A stretch of DNA of 64,000 nt, from positions 1,217,297-1,281,296 of the forward strand of contig KN834750.1 in the NCBI GenBank assembly GCA_000827265.1. Direction: 5' to 3'. A program made the translations under genes and the position numbers. Source of the stretch: Collybiopsis luxurians FD-317 M1 (taxonomy: Eukaryota > Basidiomycota > Agaricomycetes > Agaricales > Omphalotaceae). The notes under the pieces were generated by a model. It was given only the letters and a program-made list of their open reading frames with translations, had not been told where the DNA came from and searched no databases. This document shows positions 39,801 through 54,800 of the stretch, piece after piece (the stretch's first letter is position 1; every line of letters starts with the position of its first letter).

Positions 39801-42800
39801 TCTGGTATTACACTAAACTTGAAGACCTTGGGCGTTGGCGACGGCTTGACGGTGTGTACAGTGATCTCTGATCGGATGTCTTCTGAAAGATTTCTTAGGA
39901 TCCTTTGTCTCAATATCCCGGTTACATCACATATGCTGGGTCGAATCCTTACCATGCCCTGGTCTCAGCTTCCACTATATCTCGCGCCAATAGCTCATTC
40001 CTGTCCTCGACCGGCTGTAAAGAACAAGTTCGTCAAACTCTTCTCTACGAGTGCCAAGAAAAGCTCATCATTTTTTAATACTAGATCAATGCCTGTAATA
40101 ACGGCGGTTCAAACTCTGTATGTTCCAAAGCCCAATCATTCTGCAACGACAATATCTTGTCGCCTTTGGCGGGGAACTTTGATGTACGTTCCAGTAGTTC
40201 CTTGCTCACTTTTTATGAACGAGTCGAGCAAATTACGATATCCAGGTTTACTACATCCTCGCCACAAATCCTGACCCATACCCTCCGGATCTGACCAGCT
40301 ACCTCCGGACAATTGAGACAAAGATTGGCGCTGAATCAACCTGGCAGGAAACGAACGACGACGTATACAATAATTTTGCGGCCACTGGTATGATTTTTTC
40401 GCATGTCTTTCGCATCTGCTTCTCTTAGAGGTTCTTCAGGCGACTGGATGAGAAATTCTCGTCCTGACCTTGAGACTGTCATCAATGCTGGGGTACGTTT
40501 ATCTCTCAAGGTTCACATCCCAACTCAAACGGTTTGACATACTTGATGACAGGTTCGCGTGGTCGTTTATGACGGTGACGCAGTAAGCCTCGTAAACCCA
40601 TACCAGACACTATAGGTAGAATGATGATCTCTGTCTAACAGGACTATATTCTCAATTTCAACGGAGTGGAGGCAATGGTAGGTATTCAAACTCGAGCTCG
40701 GAGAACGCCGACTCAGATACTTTTGTAGGTGAACAACCTCGACATGGAATTTACTTCCATTCTACAAGCGCAGTCATTCCAGTCCTATACCGTCAATGGC
40801 CAACTCGCAGGACAGTACAAGAACGCGGGAACATTCTCCTACATTCGAATTTATGGAGCAGGGCACGAAGTCCCAGCATACAAGGTTGGTAATCTCCTTC
40901 ATGCTTCTACGCATGGTAGCTAATATCATCGTTAATAGTTTGGTAACTTGGCGGTTGGTACTTTCATTAATGCTTCTAAGATAAAAGTTAATATTCTCCC
41001 GTTCATAGTACGGACAGGCGGCGTTACAAATGTTCCAGCAGATTATGGCTAATGAGTCTTTGAGCTCCACATAGACACACTGTTCTCTGCCGGGATTTGG
41101 ATGACTCGGATTGCAAAGGTGTTGAGTATTAATCAAAATGAATTCCAGATTAAATAGTGCAGCGTAAGAGCTGATTTTTTTCTCTATGAAAAAATACTTT
41201 GTTTTTCCGGCGTTGGTTTTTTCCAACAGTTTTATTGATGAACGGCATAATCATGAAACCCAAAATTTTCAAGAGCAAGGCCCATACTGAGATCTTGAGT
41301 TGTCACGGTCACAAGCCAACGTAAGTCGTGACTGATCGCGTAGGTGGCTCATCAAATTTTCCAAATTTTCTGGACCTGTTTGCGAGTTTGACATGATGTT
41401 GAGCAAAGATTATGGAGAAAACTCTATCAAGAGAAAATCCTATATTCACACTCTCTGTCTGTTTCATTCGCATGGAAGGCTTCGGAGTACGAATACTTCA
41501 CTGAGCGGCGGCGTGATTGCTAGTAGGGAATTCGGATAGATCAAGTGAAAAACTAGAAACTGATCAGCTTCAGTGTCATCGTTGGGGAGTGACATTACCA
41601 AATTAAGTGCCCGTTTTCGCAACGAAGACCGGGTATACGCCCTCATTTTACCTTTGACACTTCTATCTTTTTGCTGAACGAACTCATACGGGACGGTACC
41701 CCGCCTGAGAGCTCAATTTTCAAGCTCTTCCAATTTTGCAATCGTACTGATTCCTTTATAGAACATCTACTTCTCATGTAATCCATGTGTTTCGTCCAGA
41801 AAATTCTACTTACCGCTTACCCTATCGTCAGCATTGATTCGGTTTTTGCGAAGACAGCGCCATATGCCAGTGTTTCCATTCAGTCGATTTATCATACAAC
41901 TACAAAGCGACATACTTCCAGACAAGCTTGTCCTCTTTGGAACTATAACATGATTGATCAGATTTTCGAATTATTGAATGGCTCTGAACCAGTACCGGTT
42001 CAAAAAGCTATCTTGACAGGATTGCATCCGAATCTGTATCTTCTCGACCGACATTCCGGGAGAGGCCCGAGTATAGGCAAGATAAGTACTATCAGCCCAG
42101 GAGTCCGAGTCGAGAAGTGGACACAGCAACTTCCAAGTTTCCCTCCCTTTCACGTTGACTGTCATGACTTGTGTTGCAAAGGACTCGGTTGGTAAAACGA
42201 TTTTCGAAGTTGAGATCCTGGAACTAGATTTGGATCGAGTCCCTTTTGAACTAGCATGATTCTTTCTATCCTATCACTAATAAAAGAGAGGCAGCATTGT
42301 AGTTCCAGATGTGCTACGGACGGATCATGAGAGATACGGAGTGCGTATCTTAGAGACTTCGTTTAGTAGTCTTTGTCCGCCATGAGTGATTTCATACATA
42401 CATGTCAAGGGGTAAGGAACTATATGTGCCATCCTACCCGGTAAGAACGCCCACCCAAGCCGTTTTAGCTGAACGCCATTCTAAATCTGCTAATTATGCT
42501 CAGATCGTGGTGCAGTTGACTCTGAACATCCTTCAACTCGTTCTCATGACAGGGGCTTCGAAGCCGCCGTACAACTTGTGAAAGCGAACCCAAGAACTTG
42601 TCCTGCAGTCAAAAGTGGCGCATGACACCCTTTACTCTATGAGAATAATGGTGTCAGAGGAAACTTGCTTCCAAGTGCTATATACAGTCAGTTTCTCTAT
42701 CTGCTATTTAATCGGGCTTCCCGTGCCTGCGCTGCCCTGCATGCAAAACAGAACTCGTCCACTCGGTCGATATCTCTTTGTATTTCGCGTCCGAAATTCT

Positions 42801-45800
42801 ATCGGTTGCAGACCAGATAATAGGACATGTGGTCAATGACACGCTTAGTGGAAGATCGGCAGTTCATCATACTTTTGTACAAGTCGGCAACCGACAATTT
42901 GGTGGATGCACGTAACTTCTTTCGCAGTAAATAGAGTTGCAATCCATGATCGCTGTGACCAGATGCCTTTGGAAATGCTGAATAACATGCATTCATTCCT
43001 CTCCAGGAGCTTGCTCGAGTAGTACGTACACCACACTTCAACCATCTCGTTCCTTCGCTAGAGAGAAGCGTCAGTTGGACAACCATAACGCAGTTTGAAG
43101 GTCGGCCTACGCTATTTGCTGGCACATCTCACCAAAATGTAGAGTGTCGCTCTTGAAGTAGTCAAATACAATAAAGCTCGCAGCTACGCGATAAAGGCAG
43201 AGATGAGTGTAAGACCAGAAACTTACGGCAAGGAGCCCGAGGATAGTTTACTCCTTCATACTTATACCAGAATCCACCCGACAGCGGCATGTTCCTCGCT
43301 GCGATTGGCTTGGAACTGTCCCATCAGTGGTTAGTCCTGTATTCGTGAGATCACCTTCATTATCGCACATGTCCGAGCTTTTTTTCTGCCTTCTTTTCAT
43401 TGCCATTGAGGAACGGGCATGTGATGCGCGGTTATCTCTGCTTTAACACTGGCATCGATTATTTTTTGTGTAGCGATGCGGCTGTCAGTAAAGGGATACA
43501 CCATCAAATCCCTGAGTGATTCGAAAGTTCTCCCGAGATGAAAGTTCGTCATTCATATTGTCCTCGAATAAAATTCATCTTGGCTCTTTTCAGCCCTTTC
43601 CGTGATGGAAGAACCGCTGCAAAGTTGTCAGCATATCATCAATGGGCCGTTGGTCAGAAAATGAGAATCACTTTTCTCGCTTTATCAGGCAATTGGCTTC
43701 GAAGAAAAGGAACGGCCTGCAATGAGTTCAAGACAACCCGGTATAAACCTCACATATCGACATGTGCGAGTGCAAATTCCCATCGGACTGGTTCAAGACC
43801 TCCGTTATTTTTGTACGGATATGTTAGAAGTAGACCTTCACATTATATCGCCATATCACGCTCTGAACTGGCTTCGAACGCGAACAGTGGGCTTAGGATT
43901 CAATGCAAGATCAGCTGAATAGTTCAAGATGCGAATCGGCCTGCAATTGGATGATAAAAATTCAGCCTATACCACCGGACAGAACGTAGTTCTTGCATGT
44001 CAGTTACCTGCTGGCTTTCCATCTAGGTCATGGATTCAATTCGAAGGAGTAAAACGTTGCGAATGAGTTATGATTCGTAAAACTTTTTCGGCTTTACGTA
44101 TTCAGCGGCATTTGGTAACGGCAAATGAAGACTAACAAGTCGCTGAAAGGGACGGTATACCAAAAGCATGGCGTGGGATGAACGAGCACTGAACCTTCAG
44201 TGAATGATGAATGGATATAAGAATTCACCGCCGATGAGGTATTAAAGGCTTCTGAAGGCGGATTTATTCTTCTCGATTTCTTGTCGCCATCTGGTAAAAA
44301 AATTTGCCCACCATGTTGGAGGCCGACTAGCTCGGTTGGTTAGAGCGTCGTGCTAATACAATTGTATAAACGCGAAGGTCTTGGGTTCGATCCCCACGTT
44401 GGCCATACTTTTCTGACTGCTTTTTTTTTAGCGCTCTTCAATCCTAAGTACTCAGATTCTTCCAATCCTCCTAAAGTTGATCTAATAGTAAACGAGGAGA
44501 ATTTGTTGGTTGCACGACAGTTGGCGTACTCAAAGCGAAGAAGAGAACGGGAATGTAGTGTGGTAGGTTTGGTATATGAATTTCCTTTTTCGTCAAGTTC
44601 ACCTCCCAGCTGAGCGTCATAAATAGTGAGGGTCTGATACATATGTCGTGATGGCGCCAGTTATGGTGAATAACGACTTAGGTATCCTATAGTGGACATA
44701 GAGCATGCAATGACCAGAGTAAGGTTATTTATTAGAGAAGTGTAGCATGGTGAGCAGAGAGATAGACCAAATGGGGATGAAATTAAACTTTTCCTCTCTT
44801 TGACTTTTTCGGTTCATGCTAAATCCCCCCAAAAACTCAAATCTCAAGAGCAGTTTCATGTACGTAAATAAAATTCTTTCATCACGCTATTGAGCTTCTA
44901 GGATTACACCTAGGTTTGTAAGAGTAGCGTGTCACTTCGTTTCGATTCTACAGGCAAAATATAAACTACAATAGTGCTAAAAGATACGCAATAGCAGGGT
45001 CAAGGAAAAATTTCAATGCTCGTTGCAAATTTTCGGGAAGATTTAACTCGAAAAGAGAAAAGACGATGGCGCAGAAGTGAAGAAATTCTCTACTAGATTG
45101 TACAACCATTAATGGAATGCAAGTGCAAACAGTTCCAACAGAAATGGATCGACGGCAAGGAAAAACTAGAATGGAGAAACCTCAAGACGGAATGAATTTG
45201 TAACTGCGAGGAAAGCAAACAGTGGAAGAGTCCTTGAGTAAGAAAAGGCTTTTCGGCCCTTATCGTGCCTTGTCGAGTACTGCTTCCACCCTCTACCACT
45301 CAATTCCATCCAGAAAGAGCCTCAAACCAGCTTTAATCTCTCTTGAGGTTCCTCCTGACTATGAAGATCCTTTCTCCGTCATTCGTTGCCGTCATCTCCT
45401 GTACGCCCTCAATGCTCTCTAATCCATGAAGAGGACTGCCTTTGGCGAGAACGATATACATCTCCAAACCATCCCCGACCTACGAAGGCAACAGTGGTAA
45501 GAAGAGTAGTAAGCCATAAAATGAGTGAAAAATATTCAAAAACAGTGAAGTTGATAGGTAAGCGTGACTTACTTCAATATGCCTCTCCGTCGCACTCGTA
45601 AAAGAATCGATCACTAATTGAATCACTGTAGTCAGTGAAAGATGTTTCGGGTGAGGGCGACCAGGTTGCGGGACTTGATTCTTGAAGTAGATCTATTGAT
45701 CAAGAGAAAAAAGTCAACAACAGGAATAATCGAGAGACGAGGGCATAGCAAAAGCAAATGTGACATTAAGAAAGATAAAAGAAGCAAGTAGCGGAGATTT

Positions 45801-48800
45801 CGATAGGTTTAAAAAGTTCCAATAAGTGGGAGACAGTCTAGACTCGCGCCCGCATGACTAGTGACTTCGACCTATACGAGAAGGGCAGACGAGTTCATCT
45901 CCGAGCTGAATCCGAAATCTCATGCCAAACTCTGGAAATGCGAGCAGCCATGACAGTGTACACAGGGATGGAAAGGTGGGAGGATTGTTAGGGATGGAGA
46001 AGTGATGGAAAGAAACTAAAGACAGCATTTTTTTCAAGAGAAAATAAATAAAAATTGATAAATCGGGAAAGGGTCGGAAGGGATTCAAGGGGCAACAGAC
46101 TTGCAAAGTGAACTGGTGGCAGCATGACGGAATGTCGTGTAATTTGACGAGAAGCACAAGCAATTGTGTACGGACCCGCACCAACCCAAGCCAACCTGGC
46201 TCACTGTCAAGCCTGTAAACGCCACCTATCGGAAAGAACGAGATAGGTTAAGGGCCTCCGACGCATCACCTAGCTTCCCGCGGATGTACGTCCGTGTCTG
46301 CACGACGTTTGCGGAGAGCACAGGTGACCGACCTATCCTTCAATCTCGTGTTCTTCCAAACACCATGCACTCCAGGATTGAGCCGACAAATATACACGAG
46401 CGACAGACCGGTAAACCCTACACGCTCATGCCCGAGGGTGCATTTTTAGGCAGGCAAAAAAATGAGGAGGAGGAAGAAAAAGAGGCTTCAAAAGTAGAGC
46501 ATAAGGATACCACACATCAGAGATCAAGCGCGTCCAACACGCGCCCCCTGCGAAGAACGACCTCGAGAGAAAGCGGATATGAAAAAGGAAAAGAGAAGAT
46601 TTTGGAATAGAAACGTCGGGGAAGCATCGGAAGCTAAACGAGAAGGTAACCAATTGCCATGAGTTGCTCATCAGGAGACAACACACCCGTGGTCAGTGTG
46701 CTTCATTACACTGCCCAAATTCGGGCAAGCAGATTGATATAAGAGCCGTAAAGAGGCCGTAGCGTGCAAGCTAAAAAAATTAATCGAGAATAAAGGCCCG
46801 AGAGCAAGAAGGTAAAAGCAAAGTAGAAATGAGGGCAGAGAAAATGACCGTGTATGATTGTTTTCGAGAAAGATGGGAAAAACATTTGTCGGCATCTTAC
46901 CTGGTTATCCAAGAAGGGCTGCACAAGCGACTGGGCTGCGCCGGCCGCACGACAGGATTCACGCTCGTACGAGCCCACGGGATCAAAGGAGTAGACTGCG
47001 CCAGATCCTGTGACGGATGATTTACAGAAAACATCATATCAAACGGAGCGAAGAGGGAGCGACGTCGGAGCAGACCAGGAAGTATAATTGAAAAACGTTA
47101 GTCCGTATGTGTATCCGAGGTAAGCGAAGTACACATACCGTCTTCCTCGATTCCGCCAAGGATATTATATACATAGTATGGAAAGAATCGGCGAGCGTAG
47201 AGCATAGTTTGTATCAAGCGTGCAATCGCGCGCAAAGGCATGTCTTTTGCGTGTGCATGGCGGTACCACTGTTATCGGGAATCAGTGCAAAGCCGATAAA
47301 CAATGAAGTGGAGACTGACCTCCAAACGTTGTCTGACTTGTTTCACAAACATATTACCATCTGCTGCAAAACCGTTGACTGCTAATACAGCCTTATCTGT
47401 TCTACATAGATCGTTGAGATTGTAAATGATTGCTAGAAACTGGGTGACGCGTCTGGACTTACAATCTGAAAACTTTGGGTGCGTATCGCGTCTGAATTGA
47501 GTATCCTTCGCTCTGTCTTGTATCTCCGGCAATAACACTGAAATCAGCACCAGATATCGCCAGAATCGTACCGCCATTTTCGGTGTACGGATTGAACTGA
47601 CGCTGCTGAGGCTGCCCAGGAGCAGATGAGTGGGGAAGAGTGACCATGTCTGGCATTTTCGAGCAGCAAGATAGAGTGAATTTGGATAGTAGTGGTGGTA
47701 ATTGTCAGAAGAGAGTCGGGGAAAGAGACGCGCAAGTCTTAAGGGACTGACGCGGCCTGTTGAAAAAGTTCTCACGGTAAAAGATTGAATTAACCGGTAG
47801 AAGTTCGGAGTGCACTACATACTCTTTCACTTTCTCGCACAGGAAATCAGAATCTCACCTAGCCGTCTGCCTCTTCGGATGTACTTTTTCGTATCCACCC
47901 TAAAAGTATGGCATGTACCCAGAAATTTTCAGAGTTCCTGATGTTTGGGCTGCCTTGGATAGCGTCTCACCCCTTGACAAGATTCTACCGACAAGTCACC
48001 GCGTCTAGTGAGTTATGTATCGCATCAAAAGATCGTTCAATAGTTGTTTCTTCCGGCACTCTTTTCTCGGAATACTCAGGAGAATCAACACTCGAATCTC
48101 GCAAGTCTCTGCTTTCTGTCAGAAGAACGAAGGTATGAACCCCGTACACCGGCGATCGACGATAATTATTCCGTACATCATGCAACCGAGGCTCTAATTT
48201 TGGGTTACAAAGCATTCTCAATGTTTAATGGCGAGTTAAAATGGACTGATTCCAATTTTCCAGCGATAAATCTGGACAAGCGCGTGCCCAATAAGTAGTT
48301 GGAGATAGCTAGTCTCACGATTCGATATTCAATGACGTCTGTCTCTGCTACCTCCGTCAACAACGATAATAATCCAACAGTCTTTCTCACTGGATTCTCA
48401 GAAAAATGCCGTTACTCCACAACCTCATCGTCCTCAGACCGCTAGGAGCTATACATAGTTGTTACACACATGTCAGATTTTTCAGGCGTTACCCGGACGA
48501 CACCCATGTTGACTCAACGCCTATACATGACCTAGATAGTCTCAGAGACACTTGAGATCTAACCTTCCGGAGAACGGCACCATCGAATGCATAGCATTCC
48601 GCGATAACTATAGCGTTGACAGAATTACCTTCGAAAGAAAGGTCGAAATTAGAGATCGTTCTCTCATAAAACAGGCCGAGCTTCCAGGACTTAGGCACTC
48701 AAGTACTCACATCCCACGGCTACCTTCACGTGTAATATATTTCCTCCACTACAAAGTTCATTCTCAAGAATCTACCGCACTTCTTTGATCTCTTAGTCCC

Positions 48801-51800
48801 CGAGGGCCTCGAGCGTTTGCCGCCATTATTTTCGAGTTGATTTCGCTGGTCGATACTCGGATCGGTAGCTCCGAATTCGCTTCATCGTTCTAGAATCTAA
48901 AGTTGACTTTCTCTAGACGGCTGCTGCCGTGCTGGTTTGTACAACCAGACAAATGAGCCTCAGTACGAATTCACAAGTTCAATATAGACTTCCCCTATAG
49001 CATGCGACTACGAGAAATTGACAGGTACATACGGCGACGATTTTCTTGACTTCCAGGCTCAGGTTTTCCACCCCAATAGAAGTTCAGCATACCCAACGTC
49101 TTATTCGACCTCCTCGGTGACCGCTTGATAGCGGCAAACGAAGATTTCCATTCTGATTGTTCTGGGAATCTAGTCTTAGGAGTCGATAAGCATCGGACTG
49201 CGAGTCTCTCTACAGACTGATCGTATTCTCTCAGCAGTCATATGCGTTGCGTTGACGCCAATCTCTCGCCATAGTGAATAACAAGCGCATGATACTCGCC
49301 AGGCAGTCTCTAACATCGCGAAGAAAAGATTACTGTGGGCTCAAATCTCGGTGTTGCGTTTCATTTCCCCTGGAACCTTACGCTATCTCGATGCGACTCC
49401 ATCAGATTCGAGGTACAGATGTGTCCCTGATCTGAAAGTGAGGAATCCAGTTTGCAGAGCATTTGGATTGCTCCCAAAAATACTTATTAGCAGTTGAGAT
49501 ATACTACAGGCCATTTTCGGGAGTCCGATCTTACCTTGATTCGCTGTCTTTATCGGGAGAAGAAGATAAAGGTTCAATCTCGACCTTGCGCAAGCTCACA
49601 CGTCCATGCTCTGACAATCCTTCAAGTGGTTCAGTACCTAGTGGCCCAACTATTGTTCGTATGCTTCACCATAGGTAGGAAGCACTCTTGCTTGTTTCCA
49701 TCATCGTTCGTTGAATCGGGAAGCTCAGCCTTGGCAGGGAGTGTATACGGAAAATTGCAACATCAATGCGTCAAAGACGATGCGCATCAGCATCAGCATG
49801 ACTGTTGGATGGAATGTCGTAGGTTCTGCTTTCGGTCCACTTACGGTCGGAAAAACTTCTTTCAAAAGCATTCAAGGTTTTAAAGTTCGACCGTATGTCG
49901 GTGATGCCCTCGAAATGTGCGAATGGCTCTGAACCTGCCGGGGATGGACGATGGTATTCATTGACACGCCCGCATTGACCCAACTTGGGCTACCGATGTT
50001 GCTTCATTCGAAGCATTTCCAGAAACAAACTCGCTGATCAAGCTTCCAATGAAGCCATCCAATTACATAACCTTTGTTGAACTGAATCTCTTGTTCCCTG
50101 TATTTTATTGGCCAATCGCACTATGTCAAAGTCGGTACTCATAAAGAGATCGCACACATGCCACCATGGGCAGAATGGTTTTGCTGGTCTAAGAATATCG
50201 AGCTAAATGCCAAATTTCCAGGAGAAGAACGTACGTTGAGCACATGTTCAACTTAAGCTCTTTGTTTTACTTCACTGGGAGACTCTTCTGGGCATATGAC
50301 TTGAGTAAGGCAACTTTGCGATACTTAATCTACTTACACGTAGCCCTGTGAGTCTCTCGGAAAAAAGATGAATATTGGCCTCATCTGCCTTTGCGCTTGA
50401 CTACTCACGTTCCAGGGGTGATTCAAAGGACCAGCCTCACTGGTGCATTTCATCGAACTTTGAAGTTGTGGCGCACTGTGACGTATAGAGTAAGATACAC
50501 GTGACTTTCCGGCCGGCGACGGGGCGGTTGTCAGGAGTGAAGCCGAAAAGGCAAGCAACCCACTCCACTCTTTTCCCATCTGCAACCTTCCGTCGTCGTC
50601 ACCGACGCTCTCCCCTCAACTCCTATATTCCTTTCCTTATCTCCTGCTCTGCTTTGTTGCACACAAAGCTCCCATTCACCAAATAATCCAGAAAATCTAA
50701 AAAAATCCAATTATGGTCCCTCTTACGCCAGTCCTTGCAGCTCTTTTGGCCTCAGTGCCTCTCTATGCCAATGCGCAGTTAACTTCCCTTGTTGGAACTT
50801 GGTCGTCCGGGTCGAATAATGTTCAGACGGGTAGTGTGGGTTTCGTTTTCGTTTGGTTTATTGACAGTATCCTCACTGTCTCCCTATGCTATACAGGGCT
50901 TTGCCAATCCTTCTAATGTATCTTTCACCTATCCAACCACTGCTGGAATTTCCTATTCCTTGTTTGTTTTACTTTTTTCTCTTTCTTCTACTGTTCAATT
51001 AAGGTCTCCACAGCGCCGCCGCAGGAGCCGACGGCAAAACCTGGTATGAGATTGCTCGCTACCGTTTTACGTCCAATGGTGCGCTGCCACAATCTCTTTT
51101 TTGGATTTCTTAGTTACGCTTTTCTGCAGGTTCCCAACCAAATTGTATCACCGCTGTAATGAACTGGGTCCATGGAACCTACGCTGAAGCAGACAACGGT
51201 TCCATCATCCTCACTCCCAATGGCGATGGCTACCAACAAATCCAAGATCCCTGCGCTGCTGTGTCCAATTTCATCGAGAACTACAATGACACCGAACTTT
51301 TAGTTTCTGGATGGTACACTTATACCGATACCACTAATGGACTCACAGTCCAACTGTACCAATTTGATGGCTCCCCCCTTGCTCCAATGAAGCAAATTTC
51401 GTCCACTCCCAACATGCTCCCCACGCAGGCATTGCGGAATGTAACCCCTCCCACGGAAGTAGTGTCGAGACGACGAAAGAGAAGTAACGGTGCTCAACAA
51501 GTTCGCCAGGTTCTAGGAGACTGGACACTCGCTTCGACAGCCGCTACTGTAGTGCTTGCTGTTGGCGCATCAGTACTATGACCAGAGCTGGAACTCTAGA
51601 GAGATGCAGATGATTGGGCCACAGTGCCGCGGTTTCCTGCCTCGTCATCGGAATTTCTTTATTTCATAATCGTTTACGACCTCCTCACCTAGTTTTCGCA
51701 TCGAACGAACATTTGGACCCCTCTTAGTTTTCAGTTTCGTCGCACGTCATTTTATTCCCAACCTTGCCTCTATAGCGATCCCCAGATGTCCAACCATACG

Positions 51801-54800
51801 TACTTTTTAATACCATATTCCTTGGTGGGCTTCTAGTATCACTTTTTGTACGCCTGCCTCTGTCACTTTCTTCTGGATATGCTGTTCTCGATGTGCTAAT
51901 GGCAAGCTCACGTTCGTTTCACTGAAATGCCTTTTCTTGTTTCGGCGTAAGCTGACCGTATATACCTTCTTCTTTTTGTCCTCAGTTAGAGCGCCAGTAG
52001 TTCGCATTTTTACCTCCTTAGTTTGGTATCAACCATACCTTGTTGGGTTACGGGTTTACTATAGACACCGCTTATTGTATTTTTCTGTGTTGCAAATACA
52101 TCAACTCTTGCGCCGCTGCGCACCGCGCAGGCCAAAGCCGATTTCACGTGCCATCTGACATTTCGGGTCACAAAACTGCTAAACTGTGACTGTGACATGG
52201 AACTTTTTTTTTGCTGCTCAACGCAGGAGTATCTGGCTTGAGCTGTTCAAGGTGAGCACATTGCTTTTCTATCCTGTTTACGATGAAACTAGTTACGGAT
52301 GTTTGAGTCCATGACTCATTTTTCCGAGAGCGCATAAACTTCGTGTGGATGATTCCGTTGCCTTCCTTCTGATTTATTGTCGCGTTATGTTGTAAGTATT
52401 CTTCGTGCTGACTGTGTTCTTTACAGAGATGTTTTTCAAGAAGAAGTACCTGTAAGTCCTTCCGTTTACCTTGTTCGTCGTACCTGTCATATTCGTTTGC
52501 AATATTTCCTCTTTTTTTGATGAAAATAATTGCGGATGTTAGAGTCAAAAGACTCGTTTCCGAGAGCGCATAAACCTCATGTGGATCATTCCGCTGCCTT
52601 CCTTCTGATTAGTTCATGTTATTTTTCAACCTTTCATTCTCGTACTCAAGTGCTGTTCGGTATACTGAAGTTCTTTCTGCTATATAGATTCTGGATGAAA
52701 GGATAGAACGTGGCCAGACAGGCGTCTGTACCATTTGCACTACTTTCTCCGGGTTTCCTGCTCATGTGCATAGCCAGTCTTTTCGACTCACCAGGGCTGG
52801 AATGTTGACCGTGAGCGTAATTAATCTTGTACCTATTATTTCCTCGAATATACTACTCGTAACACCAGTTGGCGACATCCGGGCAATGCTTGTCAAGTAG
52901 CCTAAGGATATCGGCTGTCTTTTCGGTCCTCGGGCTCATCCTGACTCACCGATACGAATTTGTATTACTCAAGGGAGGCAGTTTGTCACTAGAAGTTCGA
53001 TCTCCAAGGCTTTCTATTTGCACCGTACTTGTTCCGACAAAACACCCTGCTAATCGCGATGTAGCCAAGATTCTCCTTGCTACACGGACAGTCTGGGCCC
53101 AAATGAGAGTGCAACGCAATGACCTGGGTGTCGTAAACCCTTTGGCATGAAGATTTCACGGCATGGTATCTCTTCCCTTGGCATGAGACCAGAGTACATT
53201 AGACAAACTTGACAGTTGACACTGTTCGTTTTGTCTGGCGCGTCAAATTAGGCGCGTCGAGTCATGTGCACGTGATGCCGGCCGGCTAAATTCGGAGCGG
53301 AGACAACCCCACGTTCCCACGACACCTTTTTTGATGCGTCCCTAGCTTTGATCCTTGGCTTATTCTTCTACCACCATCTCTTTCAGTCTCAACCTGTTTT
53401 TTTTTCAGACGCTGAAACTTTCTTTCTGCTAGTTGATGTACACAGTACCTGCTCAATCAATTCTAGGACGCTTTATTTCAAAACCCGGTGTCTCTGCCTC
53501 AGAATACCGTTCTGATGCTCACCTGGAGCGACCACGGATCCATACTGACGATGTACTAGGAACAACTTTCAGTTCATCAGACAGTGTGAGGGTAAATGAG
53601 AGCATTTTAGGTCATACTGGTGCCCTGCAACCCTCATACGATGGCCTGCCGGTTTCGTCGTCACTTCCTCAGTCCTTACCTTCTCATGCAACCATGTCTC
53701 CCGCAGCCATGTTTCTATCTGGCTTTAGTGCTTCGCCTGCAACGTTGTCGATGCCTGATGACGAGGGTGAAGTTGTTGCAGGGTACACTTTAGGCCCCAT
53801 CATTGGTCACGGTGGCTTCTCTGTTATCAGACGAGCATCGTCTGCTTCTGGCGGAACAGTTGCCGTCAAAATTGTACGGCGATCCGACCTATCTAAGCAG
53901 GGAAACACTACTCTTGCCCAAAAGCGTCTCGACCACGAGACTGAAATCTGGTCTTCACTCAGCCACGAACACATCTTACCCCTCTTCACTTCTGTTCACA
54001 ACTCGTTTGCTGACTTTTTTGTCACCCTCTTTTGCCCTGCCGGATCTTTGTTTGACATATTAAAGCGAGAAGGAAGGCCTGCTCTGCAGCAAGATGATGT
54101 TGGTACAATGTTCCGACAACTGGTTAGGGGTGTTCGATATCTCCACGAAGACATGGGTATAGTCCATCGTGACCTGAAACTCGAAAATGTCCTCGTAGAC
54201 GAATGTGGGACTTGCAAAATTGCAGATTTTGGGATGGCAAGAAAGGTTGGGGAAGCAGTCGAGATAGAAGAGGATGAGCAGGAAGAGAACGTGGATGGAT
54301 GGGTAGAAGTAACTCACGCCGTCCATCGTGCTGCTTCTGTATCCTATACACAACCCCAGCGACCCGCTAAACCTAAGCCTTCTCTTCATAATTCCCTCAT
54401 ACGTCCGTCAGGTCAAGGTCCTCGCCATCGCAACTCGACGACTGCGGCCATGCATCATAGCCTGCCGAAAGGATCTTTCCAACCAGGATCTTTACCATAT
54501 GCTTCCCCTGAGCTTCTTCTACCTCCTTCCAGCTCGGAACCACAGTCGCCTCATCCTGCGCAGGACATGTGGGCATTGGGTGTCATGCTATACACGTTAC
54601 TCTCCGGTCGACTGCCGTTTGTTGACTCATATGAACCTCGACTTCAGATGAAAATTATGCATGGTAAGCTTGGATTCGATCATCTGCCTCACGGTAGGAC
54701 TAATGTCGTTTGAAATTTGTAGGAGTATTTGATATGCCTCTAGGTGTCGGGCGTGGAACCGAACGAATACTCTCAGGTTTACTCGACAAGAGCCCCGAAA